Below are positions 24,905 through 36,873 of a DNA stretch of 64,000 nucleotides, piece after piece. The stretch spans positions 47,718,054 to 47,782,053 of the forward strand of contig CM069593.1 of assembly GCA_035771175.1 (NCBI GenBank). Reading direction: 5' to 3'. A model generated the notes under the pieces. That model was not told the origin of the DNA. It searched no databases and saw nothing but the letters and a program-made list of their open reading frames with translations. Source of the DNA: Paratinospora sagittata (taxonomy: Eukaryota > Streptophyta > Magnoliopsida > Ranunculales > Menispermaceae). Each line of letters begins with the position of its first letter. Positions within the stretch are counted from its first letter, which is position 1. The translations under genes were made by a program, and so were the position numbers.

Positions 24905-25290
24905 TTAAATGGAGTTGGGTCATTTAGGTGGATACCCTTAGTAATAGGTGTGGTGTTGGATTATATGAACCACATGGGACTATGTGTGGACTTACAGATG
25001 AGCGTTGGGCCATTTTGGCAAATATCCTTAGTGATACATGTGGGTGGTATTAATTAGCTCATATGGGACAATGGGGACTGTCAAATGAGTGTTGTGGTTT
25101 GGAAAGTAGAATGGTGGATTCATTGAGTTGGGCCATTTGGGTGGATACCCTTAGTGATATATGTGGGCGGTGTTTATTAGTTTACATTGGGCTATGAGGA
25201 CTGTCAAATGAGTGTCACTCACACGAGGATCTATTCTAGATTGAGTCATGATACCATAGGAGTGATATCCTTACCGATACATGTGGTTAC
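24905..25290. repeat. Degenerate tandem repeat, units of about 90-120 bp, in AO2 intron 6
   Basis: The motif series GTTGGGCCATTT, GGTGGATACCCTTAGTGATA, ATGTGGG(C/T)GG, TTAATTAGCTCATATGGG and GACTGTCAAATGAGTGT recurs about four times (starts near 24912, 25004, 25122 and 25242). No coding potential. Confidence 0.65.
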
Positions 25291-26744
25291 TGTTAATTAG
25301 CTCATATGGGGCAAAGGGCCTTTGAGTGGCATATGACATTTTATGAAATGAGAATACTTCACTTATGACATGAATATTTTGATACACTATTCTCTTCTCT
25401 ATATGAGATACTTGCATTAATTATAATGCATGATCAAGTAGGTATGATATGCATAGCATCCAATTGAAGCCAACTAAGAACTGTGTAAAAAAAAAATCAA
25501 AATAGCTCAAATAATCACCTGAAAGATCAGAGTTTCCCAGGATATTGGACCACCCATTTCTTTTTCCAGCCTTTCCTTAAGTGGATTTAATCTTTCGACC
25601 AATACATTACAGCAAAGCCGAACTGCTTCACAACTCAATTCTGAGGTTGTGCTACCTGATGTAATACCACCTTGTACAACACTTAAAGTATCTGCCTGTA
25701 TAACCCGAATTCTCACCAAAAGATCTTTACTTCCACTTCTATCTAATGGCCCAAGCGCAAATGGTGCCATTTGCTTCACCTTCGTCCAAAGCCCTTGGCC
25801 TAACTCGAGCCCTCCAACTTCAACTACAACAGATCCGTCATTAAGAAGGCCCACTTTACCTGGCGTTGGCTTCAACATCACTTCATGCACAATAGGCACA
25901 CAAGAAATTCCCCGTTTTTTCCATACATTACAACCGTTAAATCGTCTAATTTCTTCAAGTCTTTGGTCAAACCTTGATGACTTGATCAATTTATCCACAA
26001 CTAAAGGCAAAGTATACTCATTAGGTTCCCCAAAGCTACCTCCATAGAACAACTTAAGACTTTCATATGTGTGCATATTCCTGCCTCTTATGCAATCAAC
26101 TTCCACTGAGAGAAAAGACGCCACGTGCTCGATCACAGCCTCAGCAATATATGATCCCTGTAATTCACCGGGTGCTCGCATAGCTGACCTACTTGGTAGG
26201 TTTGTTTTACATAATTTAATGTCAAAAGATAAAGCTCCCCAATTGTATATCTTCAATGCTTTTATCATGTTGTGTGGTATGATCTTTGCTTATATCTTCT
26301 AACAGCCCGACATTGCTTTGATTAATATGTCGAGATATAGAACGGTGATTTTCCCGTTAGATTTAAAACTGACATTGTATTTTATTTTCATTGGATGCCT
26401 TCCTCCTGCCATTATCATATCTGTCTTGCGGTTTAGGTAGGATTGTACGGGACGAGATAACTTGTATGCTGTAAGGGCACATGCTGTAGCAACCCAAAAC
26501 ATATGATAGTAAATGTTTTAATAGTGAAACCGTCATTGGAAAGCATATACCAAAATTAAAAAAAAAGAAGAAAAATAACCATTGAAGAAAAGATACAAGA
26601 GAGATCACGTTACTATAATCAAATTTCACTCCTAAATTAGCCGTTTAAAAAATTATCATTTTAAAATAAGATATTATAAAGTTATTGTGAGGAGACTTTA
26701 TCTTTGAGTAAAATTTCTTCAAGATACTCTCTCAGTTCTTTTTC

Positions 26745-26818
26745 TATGAAGAAACAGATTCATGTAGTTGATCCCATATAGTTGGGAAAAAGTTTAGTTG
26801 AGTTGAGTTGAGTTGTTC
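26745..26818 (+). mobile_element. RTE-type LINE 3' end in AO2 intron 5
   Basis: Contains 'gaaacagattcatgtagttgatcccat', TAGTTGGGAAAAAG and then GTTGA repeated (TTGAGTTGAGTTGAGTTG). It matches the last bases of the LINE fragment at 7366-7815 and is a strongly 5'-truncated copy. Confidence 0.65.
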
Positions 26819-29403
26819 AAATTCTCTTTCTTCTGGGATTGCTCATTTCCTTTGTTTGTACATTATATCCCACTTTTATTGGTTTCTCTCCTCTTGGTGT
26901 TCCCTCTTCTGAATCTTTAATCTTATGAATGCCTTTCTATAATCTATTCACTTCTAAGAATTCACCACCATCCATTTTCAGTCTTCCCTTTAGGTGAGAG
27001 TAGAAGAAAGAGAAAGCCTGGCTTCACAAAAGCCCAGCCAAATATGTTAATTTGGCGATGTTCATGCAAATGATTGGAGAGTTAAAAACTATTTAAACTA
27101 GAAGCTATAGCTGATACCCTGCACATGGAGAAACAAAAGGGAGATAGAATAAGAGATAGTACCAAATGCGCAAATGATGATCATGAAAATGTCAAAAAAG
27201 AGATTTGATGTCAAGACCCTTCACAAAACCAAGGTTCTAATGCCATGTTAGAAACCACAAACCTAAAAGCTATAGCTGGTACGTGGAGGTCAAACAATGC
27301 ATATTGAGCTATCACTAACAAGGAGTTCTACACATTTTTAAAGGACTACTTCACACATTTATTCAAGTTTGATTATCTTCTTTGTACCAATTTCTTACTA
27401 TCTTTTATATGTGTTTTATTTCAACTTGGTCACTTTTTGTTCCTCTCCCCTTGTGCTTTTTTTTTTTTTCTAGGTTTTTTTTTTAATGGAACTCTTGCTT
27501 CCATTTCTAGGATTTGGGTTGAATGCAATTTACATCCAAGAAAATCATGATTTGGAGTGGAATCAGGAATAAGGAAGTTCTTTAGCGAGCAAAGACAAGT
27601 TTAAAAATAGAAAAATAAATAAATAAAACAATAGATACTCACAAACAAAGCTTTTAAAGCCTTTCCACCGAATCCTCCTCCTACTCTTCTTGTAATCACT
27701 CGAACGTTATGATCAGGAACACCAAGGCATCTGGCAATTGCCATATGCACATTCTCAGGGCAATGATTGGAGCTGAAAACATTCATGGACTTGTCTTCAT
27801 CTGGTACAGCCAGGGTGGTTTGTGTCTCCATGTAGAAAAAGTACTGAGACCCAAGTTTGATCTGGATACAATCAAGCAAATTTATTAAATGACTTGGGAA
27901 AACAAGGAGATGAACTGCATAAAGAACCAAAGACACATTCTGAGACCCTCATCTTCAAGTGAACTAATTGGACAACAGATGATGGTTCTTGAACTTGAAA
28001 AAAAGCCAACTATCTCAGTAATTTCCAAGTTTACATGGAGTTTTGGTGTTTATAAGGTCAATAAAATTTCTAGATTTCTATTCCTGGAAAAAGAAAACGC
28101 ACCTCTCCATAGGGAAGCCTGTGATCGGCTTCCTTCATTCCTTCTGCAAAATCCCCTACTTCTTTCGGGCAAAGAAACGGAGGGATCTCGAAGAAACTGG
28201 ATCTATGAACTGCTTCTTCTACCATCAGGATAGGTGGTTCAAGATTTTCAGTGTTGTAATCAACGACGGCACATTTTGCTGCCATGTCTGCATTTTTCTG
28301 AGTATCTGCAACCTACACCACCCATTCCAATTCAGGAGCTCATGGAAAACATATGCGGAAGTAATAGAATTATCGCAAAGAAAACTTCATTAAAAAATGA
28401 CATAATTTCAATTTATAAAGAAATGTAATTACCACAAACCCAAGTGCCTGACCACAGCATTGAGTGATTTCGTCAGCAAATAGAGGATCAATGCCCAACA
28501 TGCTCATACTTCCTACGTTCATTCCTCCTTCAGGAATGTCTTTGAAGGAAATAATTCTGACAACTCCACGTGGTAGTAATTGAGACCTAAATCTAATACC
28601 TTTTACTTGTGCCAAGGGCCTCGTGCTATATATGAATGCACCATAAAGACAATCTTTAGGAGAAGAAATATCATCCACGTATATAGCCACGCCTATTTAT
28701 CAAGACCAAAAATTGAGATTATTCAACATGTTTTCTAATGGAGCATAAGAAGAAATAACATAAATTAATAAACACAGATGAGATTAAACAAGAATAACAA
28801 TGAAGAAACCAAGAGAAAATTGTGGGAAATGTTTCAAGTTAACCTTGATAAAAACAAGCTAGCAATAAATTTGTAACTTTTGTGTGAATTCCCACCAAGA
28901 AAGCAAAAGCTACATACGTTTCTGATAAATAAATTCCCAAAAAAGTTTGACACACCTGAAGCTTGGATCTCCCTCCAGCCTTTTTAACTGACTCACCAAT
29001 TGGACAATACTGCTTGCTAACTTCCACCACCTGCTTTAAAGTTAAAAGAAAATCCATCATTTCCCAACACTCATCTGAACTACTTTTAGGTATGAAACCA
29101 TTTATCTCAGAAGCATTACTATACCCGTCCAATATGCCATTAGAAATGGCACTACTAGCAGCTTTCACAAGAGAGTGGAGAAAATCGAAAAGAAATCCAA
29201 CAGCCAAGCTTGATCTATAAACGGCATCCGAAGTGCCCTCTTTTGGGAAGATTATTTCTCTAAATAATTTGATAGCTTCAAATATAACAGCATGCGTAAT
29301 GGATTTCCCAGTTAAAAATTCCTCAACCTTTCTCGCCCTTATTGCATGCTTTGTCCCGTAGACACCAAAAGCCAACCGAAGATTTTCCCACACAGCAAGA
29401 TTT

Positions 29404-29712
29404 TCTTGTTTGTGGAAGGAAAGAGTAATATTCCACTATCACAAAAAGAAGGTTACAGGCCCCTCTTTATATAGATGATAATGCTCATCTATTTTAGGGA
29501 TATTTACAGCTAATCTAGAAAGGAAATTAGAACTACCTAAAACTGAAAGCTATAAAACAGGAAACTTATATCTACAGATTTGGTAACAAGACTACCAAAT
29601 CTCCTAAAATCATGGGATAAGAAAAAACTGATCTGTTAGCTGTAGATCTCCTCGATATTAGCCCCTAATATTGCTAACAAATCCTCAAACATAAATCTCT
29701 CTATAATTCTAC
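29404..29712. mobile_element. 309-bp insertion in AO2 exon 2
   Basis: Alignment to AO1 shows foreign sequence between two copies of AGATTT (29398-29403 and 29713-29718), which looks like a target-site duplication. The insert has no long open frame. It lacks clear TG...CA or inverted termini, so its class is unresolved. Confidence 0.6.
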
Positions 29713-30942
29713 AGATTTGTTGTATGATCGACATAGATCCGAACCCAAAAAGCAGCATTGAGATATGCTAAGGCATTCCCAAGGGGTCGTGGAGCCGCTC
29801 TATAAGTCTCAAAAATCAATTGTGTCTCACTCTCAGAAGAAGAGTTTTTCACCAAGTTGGTTGGTATGCTAATACTTAGAAGTAAAGTATCAATATCACA
29901 TGGAGGGCTCTACAAGAATTCTTCCAATGTAAGCTTTAGCATTTTGCCACCTATCAGTATATTGACCGATGCGCCTGCAGCAAGTAATACGGTAGCAATA
30001 TCCGAGGGAAAATGATTCATTTGCGCCATAACCAAATTACCACCCAAACTTGTTGTGTTGCGAATGAACTGTGTAGCAACTTTATCCATATGCTAGGCAA
30101 TTTTCATGAACACCAAATCTCCACTTGATTCTAACCCATCTCTTTTTTCTTTCAAAGCTTGGATAGCTTTAGAGATTCTAATCCAAATTCAATACCCTTA
30201 CTATCTTTGCAAATAATAGAGAGCTCAGGAATATGCCTTATATTGATATACGTGTTGTATCGGCCTATCTCCTTGTAATATCCCATACCGGTATTCCCAG
30301 CCACTAATTTAACTTGGGCTCCATTCTCCTCTTCTTTGGATTTCAATAGTTTTCGAAGTTCATTGACACTAGTAGGAGTGTGCCAAGAACACTCTTTGGA
30401 ATCCAATAAGGTTATAGACCTAATTTCCCATTTCAAAAACTCGGGAAAGGTGCAAACCCTTTTACAAGATGTAGGCAATTCATCGGCTATTATATCAGCA
30501 TCTTCACCTTTTTTCGAGAAAGAATTGAGGCCAAGATCCTCCATATCGACATCAGAAGCAAAGCGTTTGCAAGCATCAGCAATGGGATGGTAACCGGTGC
30601 ACCGCCAAAGATTGTCGGAAATAGCCCTCTTGGCTTCCAATATTGTGAGCTTGGAAGAACCAGTTTTCTCAGCATTTATAAGAGTAGAAAACAGAGACAT
30701 ACATATGCCTGGTGTGCAGAAACCACACTGAGAAGCATAAAAATCGGTGAATCTTTGGTGAATAGGGTGAAAACCATCTTTGCTGTTTCCAAGCCCTTTG
30801 GTAGTTGTAATTGAACAACCATTTAGACTGCAAAGAAGGGTAAGGCATGAATTCACTGTGAACTCGTCAACTTTGTCAACTGAGGGATAATATCTTGACA
30901 ATAGAACGACACAAGCCCCACAACCACCTGCAATGGAAACCG

Positions 30943-30977
<35 letters not shown>

Positions 30978-31221
30978 AGAGAAATTTTGTCAAAAAGATT
31001 GAAAGTGATCTGAATGTTCTTTGGAAAAACCCAGATTTTATAAATAAATAAGTAAATAAACAAATACAACAACAAATAGCCTTCTAAATGTTCTTCTTTG
31101 TAGGTAATTAAATGTTGGAGTTCTAATTCCATTACTTTTTATGCTACACACATCAAGAAACCACAAACAGAATGAATTTGAGAAACTTAAATCTTTAGTG
31201 GTATTACTACTACCCTTCTCA

Positions 31222-31475
31222 TTAATTTCGCACACAACAACTCAACTGAACCAAGCCCTTTTCCCCATTATATGGGCTCGGCTACATGAATACGGTTCCT
31301 CCACTCCATTCTATCAAAGACTAATAAAGTCCGCAATTTGTTTGGTAACTGGGGGATCATTCAGTGTGCGTGGCTAAGTCAGCATTTAAATTCATTCATT
31401 TAAATATTTCTTAATTATCTTTGTTCATGTTATTTTTTTAGGTCTTCCTCAATCTCCGTCATTACTATGTAATGT
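31222..31475 (-). mobile_element. RTE-type LINE 3' end in AO2 intron 1
   Basis: Plus-strand text 'caacaactcaactgaaccaagccctttt', CTACATGAATACGGTTCCTCC and GGTCTTCCTCAATCTCC is the reverse complement of an RTE LINE 3' end. It matches the left part of the larger copy at 50547. It interrupts the intron-1 repeat unit. Confidence 0.65.
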
Positions 31476-31897
31476 TAGTAACTCACTCTTCCTTCATCAA
31501 TTTTGCAAAAACCCAGAAAAAAGAAGAAGAAAGAAAGTAGAAAACCCGTCATCAAGTAGCCTAGCCTCCTTCTAAATGTTCTTTAAAGGATTCTCCCTTA
31601 TTTTCTTTGAACCAAACAAAACAAAGGGTTGAAACCCACAAATCCAATCCAATCAAACCACCATTAACAAACAGAAAAACATTTAGAAATGAACCAACTT
31701 AATACCCAAAATCTCAAATAAATCAATCTAAAAACCCAAAAAAAAAAAAAAAAAGACCTTCTCCGCAACCAAGCTTGGCGCCTTTGAAATGGGTGTGAGT
31801 TCGTAAGAACTTAAGCAAAGTAGTTGAAGGGTCGATCTCAGAGAGCTCAAATCTCTCGCCATTAATGGCGAACACCACTTCCGGAAATTCCTAACAT

Positions 31898-33119
31898 ACC
31901 ATAAACCGGAAAAAAACCCACAAAATCTTGTCCTTCCAATTTTTTCACACGTGCGCATTAGTCCAATATACTTTAAAACCAATTTAAAATAGTTTAATTT
32001 AATAAGGCAAAAAAGTAATATTATATTGGCGTTCGATATATATATTTAAGGTGATTATTAAATTAGCTTAAATAATGTGGAAGTATATAATTTAATGTAC
32101 TTTAATAATTTTTAATAATAATATTCACTTTTAATATGCACTTTAGATATCATTATAGCATTTTTCAAAGTCAAAACTATCCTAAAACGAAATGTTTTTC
32201 CGACATAAAATTCATTTTTGATTTATTTAAAAAAATATTAAAGTATACATCACCATTAAATATTATTGAATTACCTCGAATAGTGTATCCATTAAATCAT
32301 TTATTATATACCTTAAGATGTGTAAATTACTAATATCTAAAAGATAGACATGCGTAGTTATACATATAGGTTATAACTTTTACAGTTAGATTAACATTTA
32401 CTTAATTAAAATAAAGCAACCCAACTTAAGTCAATATACCTTTTTTTTTCAATTATACAGAAGTCGTTTACAAAATCCACTTCCTCTACTTCGCATCTTC
32501 ACATTTAAATTACAAAAAATTATAATTTCTTTTTAAATTTGTAAAGTAAGAATCTTCACATGTTTTTTATATCCGACCCAATAACACTGTACAATAAGGT
32601 TCTAATTAGTATTATTATCACAAACTCTAAAACAAATGTTGGGATTTGTCAAAAGAATAAAAGGTGACATATATTATTACTGTAATTAGTGACAATAAAG
32701 GATAATATTTAGTTTTTAAATATATAGATCTTCATTTAATAAATATATATATAGATATATCAATAAGATATTTTACTGGGTTGGCTTGGTTGGCATTAAT
32801 AACGGAGAGCCCAAAAGAAAGGACAAAGAAGAAGAAAGAAGCTCACTTATCATGGGGAACAGGGTTTTTTACTTGATTGCCATTGGAAAATAATTTTTTT
32901 TATAAATATTATTAAATTTAAAATAATAATTCTTTTGTCATAATTTAACTATTTAAAGTCTAGTCGACAAATATAGTGACGTCTAGTGGATTGGGGTGAG
33001 CTGACAGTGCAGCAATTAAGAAGGTGTCTTTTAGGCATCTTTTTAAAAGACGTCTTAACTAAATCTAAAACAATCTCAAAAGGGTCGTGATCCCATCCTC
33101 TCCAACCTACCCCACACTC
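31898..33119. other. AO2 upstream flank and intergenic DNA
   Basis: AT-rich DNA with scattered TA runs. No gene, RNA or defined element was recognised. Clear similarity to the AO1 promoter flank was not found, so the duplication boundary lies close to the AO2 exon 1 start. Confidence 0.45.
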
Positions 33120-33501
33120 AAATCTCTCTCTGCAACTCCTACAATTAAGAAGCCTCTTTCTCTCTCCCTCCTCACTGTGTCGGCCCTCTCGCTCTATTCA
33201 TGCTCCCTCGCCATTCCCTCTCTCTCTGTGCTCGTGCTCTCTCTCCCTCTCGCATAGTCGCCCTTCTCACTCTGCTTGAGCTCTCTCTCCCTCTTGCACA
33301 ATCACCCTCTTTCACTCTTTTTCTCTCACCCCCCTCACTGTCTCTACTCGTGCTCTCTCACTCTTCAGTTGCTCTCTCACTCTTCAGTTGCTCTCTTTCT
33401 CCTTCTTTCACTCTCTCACCCTGTCACTCTCCCTCTCGCTCTCGATCTCTGCTCACCCTCTTCCCCTCGCTCTCTTTTGCACTCTTTCTCTATAGCTCGC
33501 C
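33120..33501. repeat. CT-rich low-complexity tract
   Basis: Dense CTCTCTC/CCCTCTCTC sequence. The plus-strand open frames of about 80-107 residues are Ser/Leu-rich products of the base bias. The same CT-rich sequence resumes after 35146, showing that the LTR element inserted into this tract. Confidence 0.75.
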
Positions 33502-33640
33502 TGTCACGACTCCCCTAACGTAAGCTGACGTCATGACCGGCACAATGTATTATACACTGTACATATCCATATACAGTATATAATACACTGTCAGCCTCAA
33601 CGGACATTCACACTCATTCCCAAAATACCACAAATCAAAT

Positions 33641-33712
<72 letters not shown>

Positions 33713-35146
33713 CATTCCACTCACATTCATTCCATTCATTCCACAAATTAAATTCTCACATGATAAATATCTATGATCATCTAATTCCATCATCCCAAAC
33801 ATTATATAATATTACCACACAACCCATCTAGGTGATAGTATATCTATAGTTTGTGATAATTATACATATCAAAATAACAAACATGTAACCTATTTCCTCC
33901 AAGCATACATACACATACCAGACGAAGGCTCACGTGATTATCACTCACGGATTTTTTTTTTCTCTTCGACTCCATACCTGAAATATTGGAGGAAATGGAG
34001 TGAGCAAACAACAGCTCAGTGAATATAGTTCTTGACATGACAATCGCATGCATTTTAGAAAACATGGCATATTAAATCGATTTAAAACATTTCAAAAGCA
34101 CATATGCACCATTTATCAAAATAATACGTGCACACAATATTGCTCATTCATAAATATTTTACCATCTCCCTCCTTCAAGGCAAGAGAGCGGGTCTAACCC
34201 TTGTATGGCCGTACAAGGTAGCCACAACCTCTCATTACCCAATTCACAGTCATTTCAAGGATCGCAACCCTTGTTAGGACAGGCCTACTGACAATGAGGA
34301 CTCGCAAAACCTCATCCGGGTCTAATTCCTAACGAAATGACATCATTACAAACTCCAATTGCTAAAATCAGTTTGCATGATCCATAAAACTCAATGCATT
34401 ATATATAAATATAACATGCATACAATCAAACATTTTATATGCGTACAATGTCATACAAGAACCAAATCTAGAAAACTATACTCATAGTGGTTACACGAGG
34501 TTTTTAAGCCAATATATCTGAGCAACGATAACCGTCCATCATAATTGCTTCCTCAAGAGTATTTATCCATGCACTTGAGGTCTCAATTTCACCACTGAAA
34601 TGAACCATAGCTTATCATGAGAATCACCATTTCAGCTCACCAAAACACTCTTACTAACACTCAAAGTTTCTAGCTGGTTCAGGAGCTAAGATGAGGTTAT
34701 TTCACCATGAAAATACATATGAAAACATATGTCATATCCACCAATCATGTTCTTAACATCGAAACGTCCGGAATTCAGTTCTCTACGATTCTATGATCTC
34801 AAACCGGAGTTTCATTGGATTCTAATTCCATTTTATTCACTGGATATGATCATAGTACTATTCACATAACTGTTCACATCGTCACTATTCATTGGAAATA
34901 TGAACAGTAATGTATTTTTATTTTATTTTTTTCTTACTTCATTCCTCCTCTTCTTCTATACACGCAATCCACATGAGACATACACGTGTTGTAAAACGAG
35001 TTCTATCATTCCGAACTCACTTTTGACATTTTCAAGTTCATTTGACACATGTACACATGGCTTTAAATGTACTTATACGTGTAGTATACTCTTTAGTGTA
35101 CATATAAATTAACCAAATACATTGACTAAAAGCACGGGGTGTTACA
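33502..35146 (-). mobile_element. Solo-LTR-like element (probable Ty3/gypsy)
   Basis: A 1645-base block starts TGTCACGACTCC and ends CGGGGTGTTACA; read on the minus strand it is TGTAACACCCCG...GTCGTGACA, a common plant gypsy LTR pattern. It is flanked by TCGCC (33497-33501) and TTGCC (35147-35151), a 5-bp duplication with one mismatch. CT-rich host sequence continues on both sides. No gag-pol sequence, so it is read as a solo LTR. A long AT microsatellite lies inside (33644-33709). Confidence 0.65.
33644..33709. repeat. AT dinucleotide microsatellite
   Basis: About 33 uninterrupted AT units, the longest dinucleotide run in the window; likely length-variable. Confidence 0.95.
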
Positions 35147-35221
35147 TTGCCTCTCTTCATCTCTCCCAAATCTTGTTAGTCTCTCTTTCGCATTTCCACT
35201 TCTAGTTTGTTACAACACCTC

Positions 35222-36103
35222 CGTCAAATTATTTTATTTGATTGAATAGGGTTTTTTTAATAACTTTTATGGTTTTTGTAACTTGTGAAAAATATTTTTG
35301 TTTTGATGAGTTGTATAAATTATTTGGATTAAATGACTAATTTGATTTTATTTTTTTCGTATATTGTAGACGTTTGGTGTCGACATCAAAGTGGTGGCAT
35401 TGCAAAGACCTCTCCGGTGAGAATCATATATATAATAATTTGATTTGTTATTTAAATTATTTTATTAGCAATTGGTCCCGTTAAAAACAAGTTTTGACGT
35501 TATTATATCAAAACATAAAAATAAATTTTAAATCATGAAGTTAAATTGTTCAAATACCCCGAGACAGATGTTTCAAATTGAATATTAATTTTTATAATAA
35601 TTTTTCTTGGTTTTGCTTTAAATTTTCATTTGTGTAAAGTATAAATATTATAGTATAGGGTTTAAGATTTAAGGTTTAGTATTATAGTATAATTTCTTGA
35701 GTAAAATTATAGTATAATAATTTTTTAAGTATTAATATTATAATTTAGACATAAATTTTACAAGTCACTAGTGGAAGGCACGTGCTTTGCACGTGAAGAT
35801 GTTAGAAACATATTGCATTTGAATATATACCCCAAATGGATTTAATTAAAAAAAAACTTAATGAGTTTAATTAAAAAAATTGTGCGTCATAATCAACAAA
35901 TTATTTGATTTGATTGGGTAGGGTTTTTTTTAATATCTTTTATGGTTTTTTTTAACTTGTGTAAAATATTTTTGTTTTGATGAGATGTGTAATTTATTTG
36001 GATCAAATGACTAATTTGATTATATTTCTCATGTATGTTGCAGACACTTGGTGTCGACGTCAAAGTGTGTAGCATTGCGAAGACCACTTCGGTGAGAATC
36101 AGG
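35222..36103 (+). repeat. Duplicated ~205-bp exon-like module upstream of the MULE relic
   Basis: 35222-35427 and 35898-36103 are about 80% identical direct repeats. Both contain TTTTGATGAG, ATTTGGAT(T/C)AAATGACTAATTTGAT, a G(T/C)AG acceptor-like site, GGTGTCGACATCAAAGTG-like sequence and a CGGTGAGAATC donor-like site. They look like a duplicated small exon with flanking introns, probably part of the decayed Mutator-like element downstream. No product recognised. Confidence 0.5.
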
Positions 36104-36471
36104 TATATAATAATTTGATTTTGTTATTTAGATTATTTTGACGTAATTATACCAAAACATATAATTATTTGTGGCGCTTATTTTTGTTTCAGAAAAGATT
36201 TTGCCTCCTTGACTAATTCGCTTCAAGTGGTCCGTGATTATATTATTCAATCTTCAGGAAGGTCAAAAGTTAATTACATTTCTTTTTAATTGTTACTTTG
36301 TTGAAATCATAGGCTTTTATTTCATGTTTTGTTTGAAGGAATGACGATTGTATTTTGCTTATTACGTCCAGATGATAGATAGGTTTGTTTCTATAATATG
36401 CTACAGTGGTGGTTCTGTAGTTCATGGTCCGTGATGTGCATCATACGATAGACAGCCAGTTCGAGGTTTTG

Positions 36472-36683
36472 TGTCACACCCTGGGTTGCACAGCGTGCCC
36501 CTTACCCAGGTGTGGGCGCACCCCCTCGGGGCGAACGCCTAAGCCATTATGGATCCATAATATTGTCACATCTAGCCGAATTCGCGATACCCAACAGGGC
36601 CCTAGTAACGGACTAGATCATTTACCCCCACTATTGCGCCCACACCTGGGTAGGGGGCACGCTGTACAAACCAGGGTGTGACA
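36472..36683. mobile_element. 212-bp fold-back element with ~49-bp inverted arms
   Basis: The left arm TGTCACACCCTGG...CCAGGTGTGGGCGCA (36472-36520) is answered by TGCGCCCACACCTGG...CCAGGGTGTGACA (36635-36683). I found no convincing target duplication. Its interior (36528-36635) is repeated directly at 36700-36805 without the arms. Confidence 0.65.
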
Positions 36684-36699
36684 AAAAGGCCTTATGTAT

Positions 36700-36805
36700 G
36701 GGGCGAACGCCTAGCCATAGTACCACATAATATTGTCACATCTGGCCGAATTCGCGATACCCAACAGGGCCTTAGTAACGGACTAGATCATTTACCTCTA
36801 CTATT
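36700..36805 (+). repeat. Second copy of the fold-back interior
   Basis: About 106 bases starting GGGGCGAACGCCTAGCC and containing GAATTCGCGATACCCAAC and GTAACGGACTAGATCATTT match 36528-36635 closely, giving a direct repeat spaced 172 bases start to start. Confidence 0.85.
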
Positions 36806-36873
36806 CATGAATAGTGAAGGGCCTCCCCCCAAGTCGAACTCGCAACCTCCCCTTTAAGAGGTTAGATTTCGCA

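Larger units (their letters stand above)
20000..31897 (-). pseudogene. Aldehyde oxidase pseudogene AO2 (tandem copy of AO1)
   Basis: All ten AO1 exons have counterparts: 31758-31897, 28956-30927, 28433-28692, 28103-28312, 27643-27861, 25519-26493, 22285-23293, 21906-22004, 21355-21551 and 20000-20232. Defects seen by alignment to AO1: the ATG at 31895-31897 is out of frame because the leader is 4 bases longer; cluster-II Cys153 is Trp (30605-30607); stop codons lie at 30093-30095 and 29910-29912; there is a 7-base deletion near 30180, a 1-base deletion near 28972 and a 309-base insertion in exon 2; the exon-6 acceptor AG is GG (26494-26495); exon 6 has +1 and +5 insertions that create a stop near 26302; a 905-base transposon sits in exon 7; and exon 9 has a 7-base duplication. 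Exons 3-5 and 10 remain open. It cannot encode a working enzyme; expression is unknown. Confidence 0.95.

Noticed and set aside
33200..33523. Open frames of 80 and 107 codons on the plus strand
   Set aside because: They are Ser/Leu/Pro-rich translations of the CT-rich tract in overlapping frames, with no domain.
33644..33709. Repeat arrays considered as a CRISPR
   Set aside because: This is a plain AT microsatellite; no direct repeats with unique spacers occur, and the window is plant DNA.
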